Below are positions 8,862 to 18,665 of a stretch of DNA of 22,212 nucleotides, one piece after another (position 1 is the first letter of the stretch; the number at the start of each line of letters is the position of its first letter). Location of the stretch: assembly GCA_040143965.1 (NCBI GenBank), contig JASJQH010000190.1, forward strand, positions 1-22,212, in the 5' to 3' direction. Both the position numbers and the translations under genes were made by a program. Source of the DNA: Basidiobolus ranarum. Lineage: Eukaryota; Basidiobolomycota; Basidiobolomycetes; Basidiobolales. The notes under the pieces are model-generated. The model was not told the origin of the DNA. It saw only the letters and a program-made list of their open reading frames with translations, and did no database searches.

Positions 8862-11800
8862 ATGTCTTCTGTTATTTCCAAATTACATGAAAGCCAGAGC
8901 TGTGAAGAGGAATGTGATTCAATTTCCCTGTCTAGAAAAGAGCAACAACTGATTAAACGAGATCTACTTGCTCGACAAATTCATGGCGAAATAGATAGAT
9001 TTAGAAGCACACTCTCACTTAATCACCTTGTTCACGATCAGTCTCTACTACAACCACTAGCCGACTCTAGAAATCATTTTTTTTTACATTTCCTTAATAG
9101 AAAGCGTGACTCCTCTTTAGACCTTACCAAAACTAATTCCGACATAGATGTTTCCTTATTACCAGCGAGATACGATGATACTCCTCTATTAAGGTTCGCC
9201 TTTACTCAATTCGTGTTGACTTTTCCTTTTCTCAAAGGAGTCAATCCAAATTTCTGGCCCAAGATACAACAATTTCTACAAGCCTTTAACGAGCATCGAT
9301 CTGGAACCCGGTCAATAGACCCAAAACGAAATAGGAAGCAAGATAAAATTGCCTCAAAACTTGAGAAAATTTTAGTTTTATTATTCAACACTGGGATACC
9401 AACCAGTATTGAGAATTCGGTACCAACAAAATCTAAACAGAAGACTACTCCAAAAGAAACCCCGACCATCAAATCGAACTCTCTGTCCAACAGCCCTGAA
9501 CACCTTCCATTCGTGGAGATAGTCTCTGTTAGGCGGCAAGTCAAGAAGACATTCCTTATTCAGAAAGAAAAAGCGGTAAATCACTTGAGAAAATATGATT
9601 TTGTTTGCCTAAACTCACCTTCGCAATTCATATTTAAATATCAGATGTTTATCGTCAAATGCAGTTTGCCTGATTGGGAAGGAGATTTATACGTTCTACG
9701 AAGCTACTCTCAGTTCACCAGATACTTTAACCAAGTAAGCACATTGAATAGTCACCTATGAGGTAGAATGAGACAGAATTCCGTTCTAAATATTCAACTC
9801 TAGATTAGACACGCTTTCCCTACTTTTGAACTACCTTCTCCTCCTCCTAAATTCAAGAACGCATCACAAGACATCTATTTCCGTGAAAAAGATCGGATTT
9901 CACTACAGAATTATATACGGAATATTCTGAGGAATCCATTGATACTGCAATCTCAAGCAACCAGGAATTTCTTAACCTTTACGCCCATTGAAATGGAAGA
10001 GGATGATCTCTTTGATATTGAAAGAAGAAAACAGCACATGACTAATAGGAATCACGAGTACCAAAAAATTATGCGAATGACCGAAGAAAAGGCTGAAGAG
10101 CTAAAAGAGACTATTGGACAGTTTAAGAAAGAATTGCTTCACGAAGGTAAGTTCATAATTATAGAGATCATCAATTAAGAGATAAATGCGAGTAATTCTT
10201 TTAGGTGGATTCAAATCATTTTCCGATACACTTCATGATATCCCAAACATCTCTGGGTTACCTTCGCACTATCGAAAGCTCATCGAATTATTTACTATAA
10301 AGTAAGAGTGAACAATCCTTTGGGCAATTGATCATCACTAATGTATCTTCTTGGGGCCATAGCTTTGCATTCACGCTATATAGAGTCTTTTGTGCGGATG
10401 ATAGTGCTACCTGTAATTTTCATCAACTGAAGCAAACACACAGTTTGATTCCATATCGGACACTGGGTGGTATTTTGAGAATTGCAAACCCTACGATCAT
10501 GATGAAAGGAGTGTTGGATTTATTTCTTGCGCAGCCTTTCGGGCAACCTAGTATACTTCAGAGGTATTCCACACTAATCTTTCATTATTGAACTTGAGCC
10601 CTTACTAAAGATATTTCATCAGAGCGGTATCAATTAACCTTAACGAATCAATCAGTCGGAAGAAAGAAGAGATTAAACGGATCGAAGGGACAATATCAGA
10701 AATAGCTTTATGTGAGAAAGTCCACAACTACATATATTTGAGTGAGAATCCCAAATGGGATAACGAACAAGGTATATCATATCTCTCCACTACACTACTT
10801 TTGCCTAGATATTGGCTGATCCTGTCTTTCTAGTTGAAAACGACCTAGATCGTCTCATACAAGCTATTCTGGATCCGAATATTTCCCCTCCAATCACCCC
10901 TGAAACTGGTCTAATTCTTTCTGAGTCTCTCAAGTACTTGAAAGAGGCGAACCTGGTAGATTCTCTAATGAATTTAGCAATCAGTGGAAGTAATGAAGAT
11001 TCAGACATAGATGAGAAGATGTGTTCTTACGGGGAGAATGAAATGACTCTTAAGAAGTTGTACAGAATTATGATATTACACGGGCAAATCCGAGAAACTG
11101 AGAATGTCATCAAACTTGTATTTGAGGTTAGTTGAAAAACGTCGAGTATTCACTCTGGTCTGATTTGTTTCTTAGCTAAACCTCACATGTATACTAAATC
11201 TTAGGGAGTCACTGGTGAGCTCCTTAAAGAGATTCTTACCATATTCTATCAGCCTTTAGCTCAGATATATAAGGTAAGAGCACGATTAACTAGGATACAC
11301 CACTAAATACTAAAATGTTTGTTACAGGATGCAAATATAAGTGACTTCATCACAAGTTCATCGAAGTTTATCGAAGATCTTATTAAAGTAGTAGAAGAAA
11401 CGAACCGTAGCCCAGGTAAATAAATTGAAGTACCAACTCTCAAAGCACAATAACTGATCTGTAGTTATAGATCATTCAGCAATAGATACACTGAAAAGAT
11501 TCACAAAACTGGTCGAGTCCCATCAAGAGATCTTTTATCAATTCGTCCACTCGCTTTACAAACAACGACGCGATGGCTTATTTCAACAACTAATCGGTTG
11601 GTTCGAACACATTCTCGGCACTTTGCGAGATGGCATTGTTTCGGAAGCAATTGATTTAGAAGATATAATTAGAACCAATATAGAAGCAACTGAGAATACT
11701 GAGTTTCAAGCCGAGGTGCATACCCTGAAGGAATATACCTTCCGTACTAAACTTCGCCAATTTCGAAAATTAACTCAGAAGATGTTGGCAAACACTGAAC

Positions 11801-12192
11801 CTGATATTCTCTATACTGCGGGAACCCCAATACCAAAGGAGGTTTTGAGCAGATTACTGCGTAGTTCCGGTTTAAGTCACATATCCGAGGATTCTGACTT
11901 ACTGAAAGATATCAAATTATCAAAAGAAGGTGATGCTAATGAGGAAATGACCCAAGAAATCCAAGAAATTGAATTTGAAGATATCAATATCTCACTTGAT
12001 GATATGCTTGAGGTACAATCCTCCACAGTAGATGATTCTGAGGAGGAATTTATCGGTAATTGGACCTCAGTTCCGCAAAGCAAATCCCAGTTCGTAGAGC
12101 CCAAACTAGATTATCCGGAATTCAAATTACTACCAAAACTAGCGAAACCGTTTATGACTAGGATACTTCAATTGTTAACTCCACAATTCTAA
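8862..12192 (+). CDS. PXB-PX-DUF3818 lipid-binding protein (Lec1-like)
   Basis: Model: join(8862..9734, 9804..10146, 10205..10301, 10363..10563, 10623..10771, 10834..11126, 11205..11273, 11328..11415, 11471..12192), 944 aa, eight introns of 54-78 nt. Domain order: PXB-like helical region, about residues 25-150 (LARQIHGEIDRFRS, FAFTQFVLTFPFLKGVNPNFW); a basic low-complexity linker; PX domain, about 230-330, with the phosphoinositide-binding Arg in LRSYSQFTRYF and a proline loop LPSPPPKF formed across intron 1; then the fungal DUF3818 region with LGGILRIANPTIMMKGVLDL, FLAQPFGQPSILQR and DGLFQQLIGWFEHIL. The tail is acidic. This arrangement matches fungal proteins such as yeast YPR097W (Lec1), linked to sterol and lipid-droplet homeostasis, so a role at membranes is inferred. 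The last intron has two in-frame acceptors six bases apart (after 11464 or 11470). The junctions of exons 3-4 and 5-6 are the least certain. Confidence 0.9.
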
Positions 12193-12230
12193 TCATGCAT
12201 TCACTCATTCATTCATTGCATTACAATCGA

Positions 12231-12236
12231 AATAAA
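12231..12236 (+). terminator. Poly(A) signal of the PXB-PX gene
   Basis: AATAAA lies 39 bases after the TAA stop, in an AT-rich 290-base spacer that also carries the promoter of the next gene. An imperfect CATT tandem repeat (about 12198-12222) lies between the stop and the signal. Confidence 0.6.
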
Positions 12237-12482
12237 TATCTCACGTTTTGTTGGTTAACTCTTGTTTCCAAGATAATCTTGAAATTCAATCTGATTGAGA
12301 TTGTAATCTACGATATGTAATATCACTTTTCTCGGTGAAATGTATGACGGTCATAGGACCTTCCACACGCACGTTTGATGGAAATATTAGATTTTGTGAA
12401 ATTTATTGAGCTCTTACCAAGTAGTAAACGAAGCACTTCCATTTGCTTCTTACTTTTTTACTTTTGTTAAATAGAAACATAA

Positions 12483-14429
12483 ATGAGTATAGCAACTCGA
12501 CGTGTAGTCGTTACCGGTTTAGGCTTAGTAACACCTCTAGCGACTGGTGTTAAAGCAAGTTGGGAACGACTAGTTAATTCCGATTCAGGCCTGATTTCTT
12601 TAACTAAAAAAGACCGACCAGATAATTTTGCCCACACTCAACATGACTATGACGGTCTTCCTTCGACCGTTGCTGGTGTTGTCTTGCGAGGCAGCAAAAC
12701 CCAGAACCTCTTTAACCCAGCCGAATGGTTAGAACGTGGTGTAAGTACTTCATAGATTGGTCGAAAGATTCCTAATTTTAGAAAATGTTCACCATTTACA
12801 CCTATCCTTGTACTTTCCAAGTGACCAAACTCATTTCTTCCTTGAATTATTAAGGACGAACGGAAAATGGCCGATTTCACTCAGTACGCTTTGTGCGCAG
12901 CTCAGCAAGCATTAGAGGATGCTGGTTGGCTCCCTGATAAAGAAGAAGACCGCATTCGCACTGTATGTACTGAAATTCTACTATAGAATACTATAACACA
13001 ATTATTAATTGAGCGCTAACATCAACTGTAGGGTGTCTGTGTAGGCTCCGGAATAGGAAGTGTAGAGGATATTGCGAGTACTGCAAACACGTATTATAGT
13101 CAGGTAAATGACTAATGAATTTCTTCGTAAAATTTTATCAGTATTCTCATTTTCCATGGTATTCAGGGTTATCGTCGAGTTAGTCCCATGTTTATTCCAC
13201 GTATTCTTATTAATATGGCCGCTGGACATTTAACCTTAAAATATGGATTCAAAGTAAGGACAAAGCACTAGAAATCAGAAGATTATTAGAGAGCTCATGC
13301 TATTTTTTCTTCAAGGGACCCAACCATGCCGCCTCTACAGCCTGCACAACTGGGGCCCACTCTATTGGTGATGCTATGAGGTTCATTCAATACGGCGATG
13401 CTGATGTTATGATTGCTGGTGGAAGTGAAGCCAGTATCAACCCACTCTCCATTGCAGGATTTGCCCGGTAATTTCACCAAACCAAAGTATATTTTTGCTG
13501 GCTATCTCTGATATCTGTTTAAAACAACAGTGCCAAATCATTATCCACTGGCTTCAACGATAATCCAACTGCTGCATCCAGACCTTTTGATCAGGGTCGG
13601 GATGGGTTTGTGATTGGTGAAGGGGCAGGAATTGTTGTATTAGAGGTAAGAATCTCAAGTATGCACCAAAATTTCTCGACCTTGACCTGATTTTATTTCG
13701 TCCTTCTTTACAAGGAACTCGAGCATGCAAAGAAACGTGGTGCCCATATTTATGCAGAAATCCGAGGATATGGACTTTCTGGTAAATTTCAGCATGACCT
13801 TTACTCTCATACATTACCTTTCTAATCCAATATTTGAATGGACTTTAGGCGATGCCAATCATATGACTGCTCCCCCTGAAGACGGAAACGGTGCTGCTAG
13901 AGCAATGAAACGTGCGATGGAGATAGCAGGACTCGCCGCCTCTCAAATTGACTATATCAACGCGCATGCCACATCTACTCCATTAGGTAAGTACCACAAG
14001 CTTAACGTAAGCCCCATCTCCATACTAACCAAGATCCATATGATCCAGGGGATGCGGCCGAGAACCGAGCCATTCAGTCGATTTTTAAAGATGAAGATGC
14101 TAAGCGTATTGCGGTATCCTCCACCAAAAGTGCCATTGGACATTTACTAGGAGCCGCAGGGGCTGTAGAAGCGATCTTTTCAATTCTAGCTGTAAACAAA
14201 GTAAATACTGAAACACTTGATTGAATTCATTTAATTGTGTACTAATAAGGATTTGATGAATTAGAATATAGTACCACCAACCTTGAACTTTGAACAACCT
14301 ACTTGTCAGAAAGAGTTCAATTTAAACTACGTGCCCAAGTTTGCCCAAGAAAAAGAAGTACGTGCTGCCATAACCAATTCCTTTGGCTTTGGTGGCACCA
14401 ATGCCTCTCTGTGCTTCTCAAAGTACTAA
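12483..14429 (+). CDS. CEM1: Mitochondrial beta-ketoacyl-ACP synthase (KAS, Cem1-type)
   Basis: Model: join(12483..12740, 12855..12962, 13032..13103, 13167..13253, 13316..13467, 13531..13645, 13715..13781, 13849..13986, 14049..14200, 14265..14429), 437 aa. It condenses acyl-ACP with malonyl-ACP in type II fatty acid synthesis, which in fungi is mitochondrial and feeds lipoic acid formation. The Cys-His-His catalytic set is complete: Cys185 in [17 protein letters not shown], His326 in [11 protein letters not shown] and His364 in [17 protein letters not shown] with Lys359; the gating loop NSFGFGGTN is near the end. [10 protein letters not shown] and RAKSLSTG resemble yeast Cem1 more than the cytosolic type I synthase. 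A TAA directly precedes the ATG, so no N-terminal extension is possible without an upstream intron. The start [14 protein letters not shown] is as short as in Cem1, with no classical presequence. Nine introns, eight of 62-69 nt and the first 114 nt. Confidence 0.95.
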
Positions 14430-14538
14430 AGGGTTGAGCAACGAACATTCCAGTGATATTTTAATCATACCAGCAAATCCATTCACCCATTGAAACATAC
14501 AGCGTAAGCCGATCAAATATAAATCTATACATACAAAC

Positions 14539-14544
14539 AATAAA
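14539..14544 (+). terminator. Poly(A) signal of the KAS gene
   Basis: AATAAA on the plus strand about 110 bases downstream of the KAS stop codon and about 300 bases before the eIF5B start. Confidence 0.5.
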
Positions 14545-14743
14545 CTCGATCCGACAAATCAATGCCCATCTTTTCTCATGATACAATAGGACCATTAATA
14601 GCCTAAGTAAAATGACTATAAGCTAAAAGCCATAGGATACTATAGAAAACCATACTAATCCACAAGATAATTCTGATCCTTTTTTTTTTCTCTTTATCCC
14701 CATGTCGATAATACATTTTCTTTAGAATTTCTCGGAACCTATT

Positions 14744-14761
14744 AATTTCCAATTGGAAATT
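14744..14761. promoter_or_regulatory. 18-bp perfect palindrome with two overlapping CCAAT boxes
   Basis: AATTTCCAATTGGAAATT reads the same on both strands. It contains CCAAT on the plus strand (14749-14753) and on the minus strand (14756-14752), overlapping at the centre, 78 bases before the eIF5B ATG. CCAAT is bound by the HAP/NF-Y complex in fungi; binding here is an inference. Confidence 0.55.
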
Positions 14762-14838
14762 CAACATTTCCCTTCACTTTTGATTTATTCAATTGTTTCA
14801 CCACACCACCTCAAGTCACCTTTAAACCATAGAAAGAG

Positions 14839-17800
14839 ATGGCGAAAAAGAAGGGAGGAAATAAGAAGAAGCAAGATGATTACTGGTAAAGTAAACCACA
14901 TTCTCCCTAAGAGTTCTACTTAAAGTATTTAGTTTTAGTATTTAAAGTAGTTAAAATAATAATAGACATAGTAAAATCCCATTTAGAAAATCCCTTTTTC
15001 TCACCTAGATTTCGTAAACTTCCCTTAAATTCTTTGTAATGGGAATATTTAGGAAATCCCTTTTTTCTAACGTTATTTTTTATCTGTATTTAGGGATAAT
15101 GAGTTCGAAGAAGATGCTCAAAACCTTGAGGCTGCTCCCCCAGTAGAAGGTGAGGAACCAGTAGTAGAGGATGGTATTGATGAGTTTGGTGGTGGTGGTG
15201 GTTTAATGTCTCAGATATCTCGTGCTGGTAAAAAAAACAAAAAGAATAAGAAGGTTGCTGAAGTAGTGGAAGTAACCGAAGACGCTATGGAGGTTGAAAT
15301 CCCCGAAGAGCCCGTCATCACTATCAAGTCAAAGAAAGAAAAAGAAAGAGAGAAGAAGGAGAAACAAAAGGAAGCCAAGAAAAAGAAGGCTCAAGAGAAG
15401 AAAGCTCAATCTGCTTCTAAGCCTGCTGACGAACCTCAAGAAAAGGTCATAGAAACTCCAGAGCAACCCACTGTGGAAGCTACTCCTCAAGAATCTGAAG
15501 ACGAAGAGGGTGAAGGCGAAGGTGAAAGTAAGAGTGCTAAGGACAAGAAGAAAAAGAAGAAGAAGAAGAAGGCTGCCGAAGAAGAGAAGCCCAAGAAAAA
15601 GAAGGGTGGTCCTAATATTGCTGCTTTGCAGAAAATGCTAGAAGCTCAAAAACTTGCTGAAGAAGAGGCCAAGTTAAAGGAGGAAGAGGAACAACGTAAG
15701 CTTGAGGAAGAACGCAAGAGAATTGAAGAAGAAGAACGTGCTATTGAAGAGGCCAAGAGAAAGAAGAAGGAGAAGGAAAAGGCTAAGCGCGAACAACTCA
15801 GAAAGGATGGCAAACTTCTTACCAAGAAAGAAAGAGAGGCAAAGAGATTAGCTGAGTTACGACTTCAACAAATGCTTGATTCCGGTGTTATTGTCCAAGG
15901 TATTACTGAGCAACAAGATAACGACAATGACAACAAACCCAAGAAGATTGTCTACGGAAAGAGAAAGAAGAATAACAACAATGCCCCGAAGAAGGAACCT
16001 GTTGAGAAGAAACAAGAAGCTGTAAAGCCTCAACCCAAGCAAGAGGAGGCCAAGCCCGAATTGAAGGAAGAAGCCGATGCCAAAGAATCTTGGGAGATGT
16101 CTAGTGAAGATGAGAAGCCTGAAGAAGAGAACGTCAAGGAAAGCTGGGAGCTTTCTTCTGAAGAAGAAAAAGAAGAATCTGTTAAAGATAACTGGGATGA
16201 ATCTTCTGAAGATGAGAAGGAAGAAGAAAAAGAAGAGGAGAAACCCGAGCCTAAGAGTTCTGCCAAGGCTGCTCCTAAAGTTACTCCTAAAGCTGCCCCT
16301 AAAGCTGCTCCCAAAGCTGCTCCTAAGCCCGCTCCTAAGGAGGAGGAAGAAGAGGATTCTGAATCTGAAGAATCAGAGGAAGATTCGGATGATGACTCTG
16401 ATTCCGACTCTAGTGATTATGACAGTGATGATTCTGAAGAAGAACTTACTGCTGCGCAAAAGCAAGCTCTTCAACGTAAGCAAGAGGCTGCTGAGCGTCG
16501 TCACAAGCGCCACGAAGAAGCTATGGCTGCTAGGTCAAAGGATGATCTTCGCTCCCCTATTTGTTGTATTCTTGGACACGTAGATACTGGTAAAACCAAA
16601 CTTCTTGATAAAATTCGTCAAACCAATGTTCAAGAAGGTGAAGCTGGTGGTATTACTCAACAGATTGGTGCAACATACTTCCCTATGGAAATCATTAAGC
16701 AAAAGACTGCTGTTCTTAACAAGAACGGTGATATGGAATATAAACTTCCTGGTCTTCTCGTTATTGATACCCCAGGTCACGAATCTTTCACCAATTTGCG
16801 TTCCCGTGGTTCTTCACTCTGTAACATTGCTGTCCTTGTCGTCGATATTATGCACGGCTTAGAACCTCAAACCCTGGAATCTCTAAGACTTCTCAGAGAG
16901 AAAAAGACACCTTTTGTTGTTGCCTTGAATAAGATTGATCGTATTTATGGATGGGAGGCTATCCCCGATAATTCTTTCCGTGATTCTTATGAAAAGCAAA
17001 ACGCCAACGTAAAACGTGAATTCGAGAACCGTGTTACCAAGACCATTACTGAATTTGCTGAACAAGGATTAAACTCTTGCCTTTACTTCGACAACAAGAA
17101 TTTGGGTCGTAACGTTTCCTTGGTTCCAACCTCTGCCATCACTGGTGAAGGTATTCCTGATCTCCTTTCTTTACTTGTTCACTTGACTCAAACCAGAATG
17201 AGCGATAAGCTTATGTATCTTTCTGAGCTCGAGTGTACTGTGCTTGAAGTCAAGGTTATTGAGGGACTTGGTACTACCATTGATGTTGTATTATCAAACG
17301 GTGTACTGAATGAGGGTGATCGAGTTGTATTATGCGGTCTGAATGGACCTATTGTAACGACAATTCGTGCACTTCTTACACCTCAGCCTCTTCGCGAACT
17401 TCGTGTGAAATCAGCCTACGTCCACCACAAGACCGTCAAAGCATCACTTGGTATCAAGATTTCAGCCCAAGATCTTGAAAAAGCCATCGCTGGTTCACGA
17501 CTTCTTGTCGTTGGCCCTGATGATGATGAGGAAGATCTTATGGAGGAGGTGATGTCTGATTTGCAAAATTTGCAAAATTATATCGATACAACTGGACGTG
17601 GTGTTTGCGTCCAAGCCTCTACACTTGGTTCTTTGGAAGCTTTGCTTGAGTTCTTGCGCTCTTCCAAGATTCCTGTCTCTGGTATCAATATTGGACCAGT
17701 CCACAAGAAGGATATCATCAGATCATCAGTAATGCTGGAAAAAGCCAAGGAGTTCGCAGTTATGCTCTGCTTCGATGTTAAGGTCGATAGAGATGCTCAA

Positions 17801-18355
17801 GATCTAGCTGATGAGCTCGGTGTTAAAATCTTCAAAGCTGATATTATCTATCACTTGTTTGATCAGTTCACTGCATACAACAAAGAGATTACCGAGCAAA
17901 AGAGAAAGGATCAAGCTCCTCAAGCTGTATTCCCCTGTGTTCTGAAGATCATTCCCGGATGTGTCTTCAACAAGAGAGATCCAATTATTCTTGGTGTAGA
18001 TGTTGTCGATGGTGTGTTGAGAACCGGCACCCCTATCTGTGTGGTTAGAGCCGACCCTGCCACTGGCCAAAAAGAGATTACAACTCTCGGACGTGTTACT
18101 AGTATGGAACAAAACCACAAGAGTGTTGATCAAGTCAAGAAGGGACAAGCAGGTGGTGGTATCGCTATCAAAGTTGAATGCGCCGTTTACGAGAATCCCA
18201 AAACCTTTGGTAGACACTTTGTCGAATCTGATGAGCTTTACTCACGCATCACTCGTGGTTCCATTGATGTCTTGAAGGAATCATTCCGTAATGACTTAAG
18301 TAAGGAGGAGTGGGCCTTGATTGTTAAATTGAAGAAGACCCTTGACATAAATTAA
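14839..18355 (+). CDS. FUN12: Translation initiation factor eIF5B
   Basis: Model: join(14839..14885, 15094..18355), 1102 aa, with one 208-nt intron splitting the Trp16 codon after KKKQDDY. eIF5B is the cytosolic GTPase that joins the 60S subunit to the 48S complex. About 490 residues of charged, Lys/Glu-rich low complexity precede the G domain: G1 GHVDTGKT (about 510-517), switch I region [19 protein letters not shown] (about 574-579, with the catalytic His), NKID (about 628-631) and TSAITGEG. Domains II-IV follow, with [14 protein letters not shown] and [19 protein letters not shown] blocks. Yeast Fun12 is about 1,000 aa and human eIF5B about 1,220 aa, so this is full length. A TAG lies in frame 9 bases before the ATG. 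Codon choice (AAG, GCC, CTT, ACC) looks more biased than in neighbours, as expected for strong expression. The N-terminus carries a KxxP tandem repeat and three acidic Trp repeats. Confidence 0.97.
14886..15093 (+). other. Unusually long first intron of eIF5B
   Basis: At 208 nt this is the longest of the 32 introns modelled, against 53-78 nt for 30 of the others. It starts GTAAAG, ends TTTAG, is AT-rich, and contains the heptamer AAATCCC three times (14974-14980, 14988-14994, 15054-15060), twice followed by a T-run. No ORF or known RNA is seen in it. Confidence 0.85.
16085..16225 (+). repeat. Three degenerate acidic Trp repeats in eIF5B
   Basis: In-frame repeats from about residue 347: [22 protein letters not shown] and [11 protein letters not shown], separated by Glu-rich linkers. 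The DNA copies differ, so the protein pattern is kept rather than being a fresh duplication. Each holds SSE(D/E)E serines that fit the casein kinase 2 rule. Confidence 0.85.
16265..16336 (+). repeat. Six 12-bp K-x-x-P tandem units in eIF5B
   Basis: Six consecutive 12-base units of the type AAAGCTGCTCCT encode [20 protein letters not shown] and KPAP at about residues 407-430. It is an in-frame coding minisatellite in the disordered N-terminal region, likely variable in copy number between strains. Confidence 0.9.
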
Positions 18356-18430
18356 ATATGCTTGTTCATTACAACCCACGCAGAAAATTCCTCACCATAA
18401 AATGGATATCCTCTCATGTATAAAATCAAA

Positions 18431-18436
18431 AATAAA
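18431..18436 (+). terminator. Poly(A) signal of eIF5B
   Basis: AATAAA lies about 75 bases after the eIF5B stop codon on the plus strand. Confidence 0.6.
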
Positions 18437-18630
18437 GTTACCTTTGATTCGCATATGTTTTCCATTCCAATCCCACTAAGGCTATATATATATATGTATT
18501 GTAATATTATATTGTAATGGAACACTTTCGTAATGTCCAGTCATCTTACATAATATCTACTACAGAAGATTTATTGTGTGAATTGAGATAATTGTAAACA
18601 AATTTTTACATTGACTCTGGTATTAAAAGT

Positions 18631-18636
18631 TTTATT
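18631..18636 (-). terminator. Poly(A) signal of SNF5
   Basis: The minus strand reads AATAAA here, about 30 bases after the SNF5 stop codon, within AT-rich sequence. Confidence 0.5.
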
Positions 18637-18665
18637 ATTTTGTGAAGATTATTCATTGATTTTCA

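Larger units (their letters stand above)
14430..14838. other. Spacer with KAS 3' UTR and eIF5B promoter
   Basis: These 409 bases include an AATAAA at 14539-14544, about 110 bases after the KAS stop, a T-rich pyrimidine run (about 14680-14700), and an 18-bp palindrome with overlapping CCAAT boxes. The start codon of eIF5B follows a purine-rich AGAAAGAG. No other gene is seen. Confidence 0.7.
18356..18665. other. Convergent 3' spacer between eIF5B and SNF5
   Basis: These 310 bases separate two converging genes. They hold a plus-strand AATAAA (18431-18436), a TA microsatellite (about 18483-18495) followed by two ATTGTAAT copies, and a minus-strand AATAAA (18631-18636). No gene is seen. Confidence 0.75.

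Noticed and set aside
10797-10833. In-frame extension of PXB-PX exon 6 upstream through CTTTCTAG (acceptor CCTAG at about 10809)
   Set aside because: Using the earlier AG does not keep frame with the donor after 10771, whereas the AG at 10832-10833 does.
15857-16583. Long open frames on both strands opposite or overlapping the eIF5B N-terminal region
   Set aside because: They are low-complexity shadows of the Lys/Glu/Ala-rich coding repeat (runs of S, L or K) and have no start or splice context.
5505-18355. The idea that the plus-strand genes (DPP III, PXB-PX, KAS, eIF5B) form a functional cluster
   Set aside because: They are housekeeping genes of different pathways with separate promoters and poly(A) signals; same-strand order alone is not evidence of a shared system.
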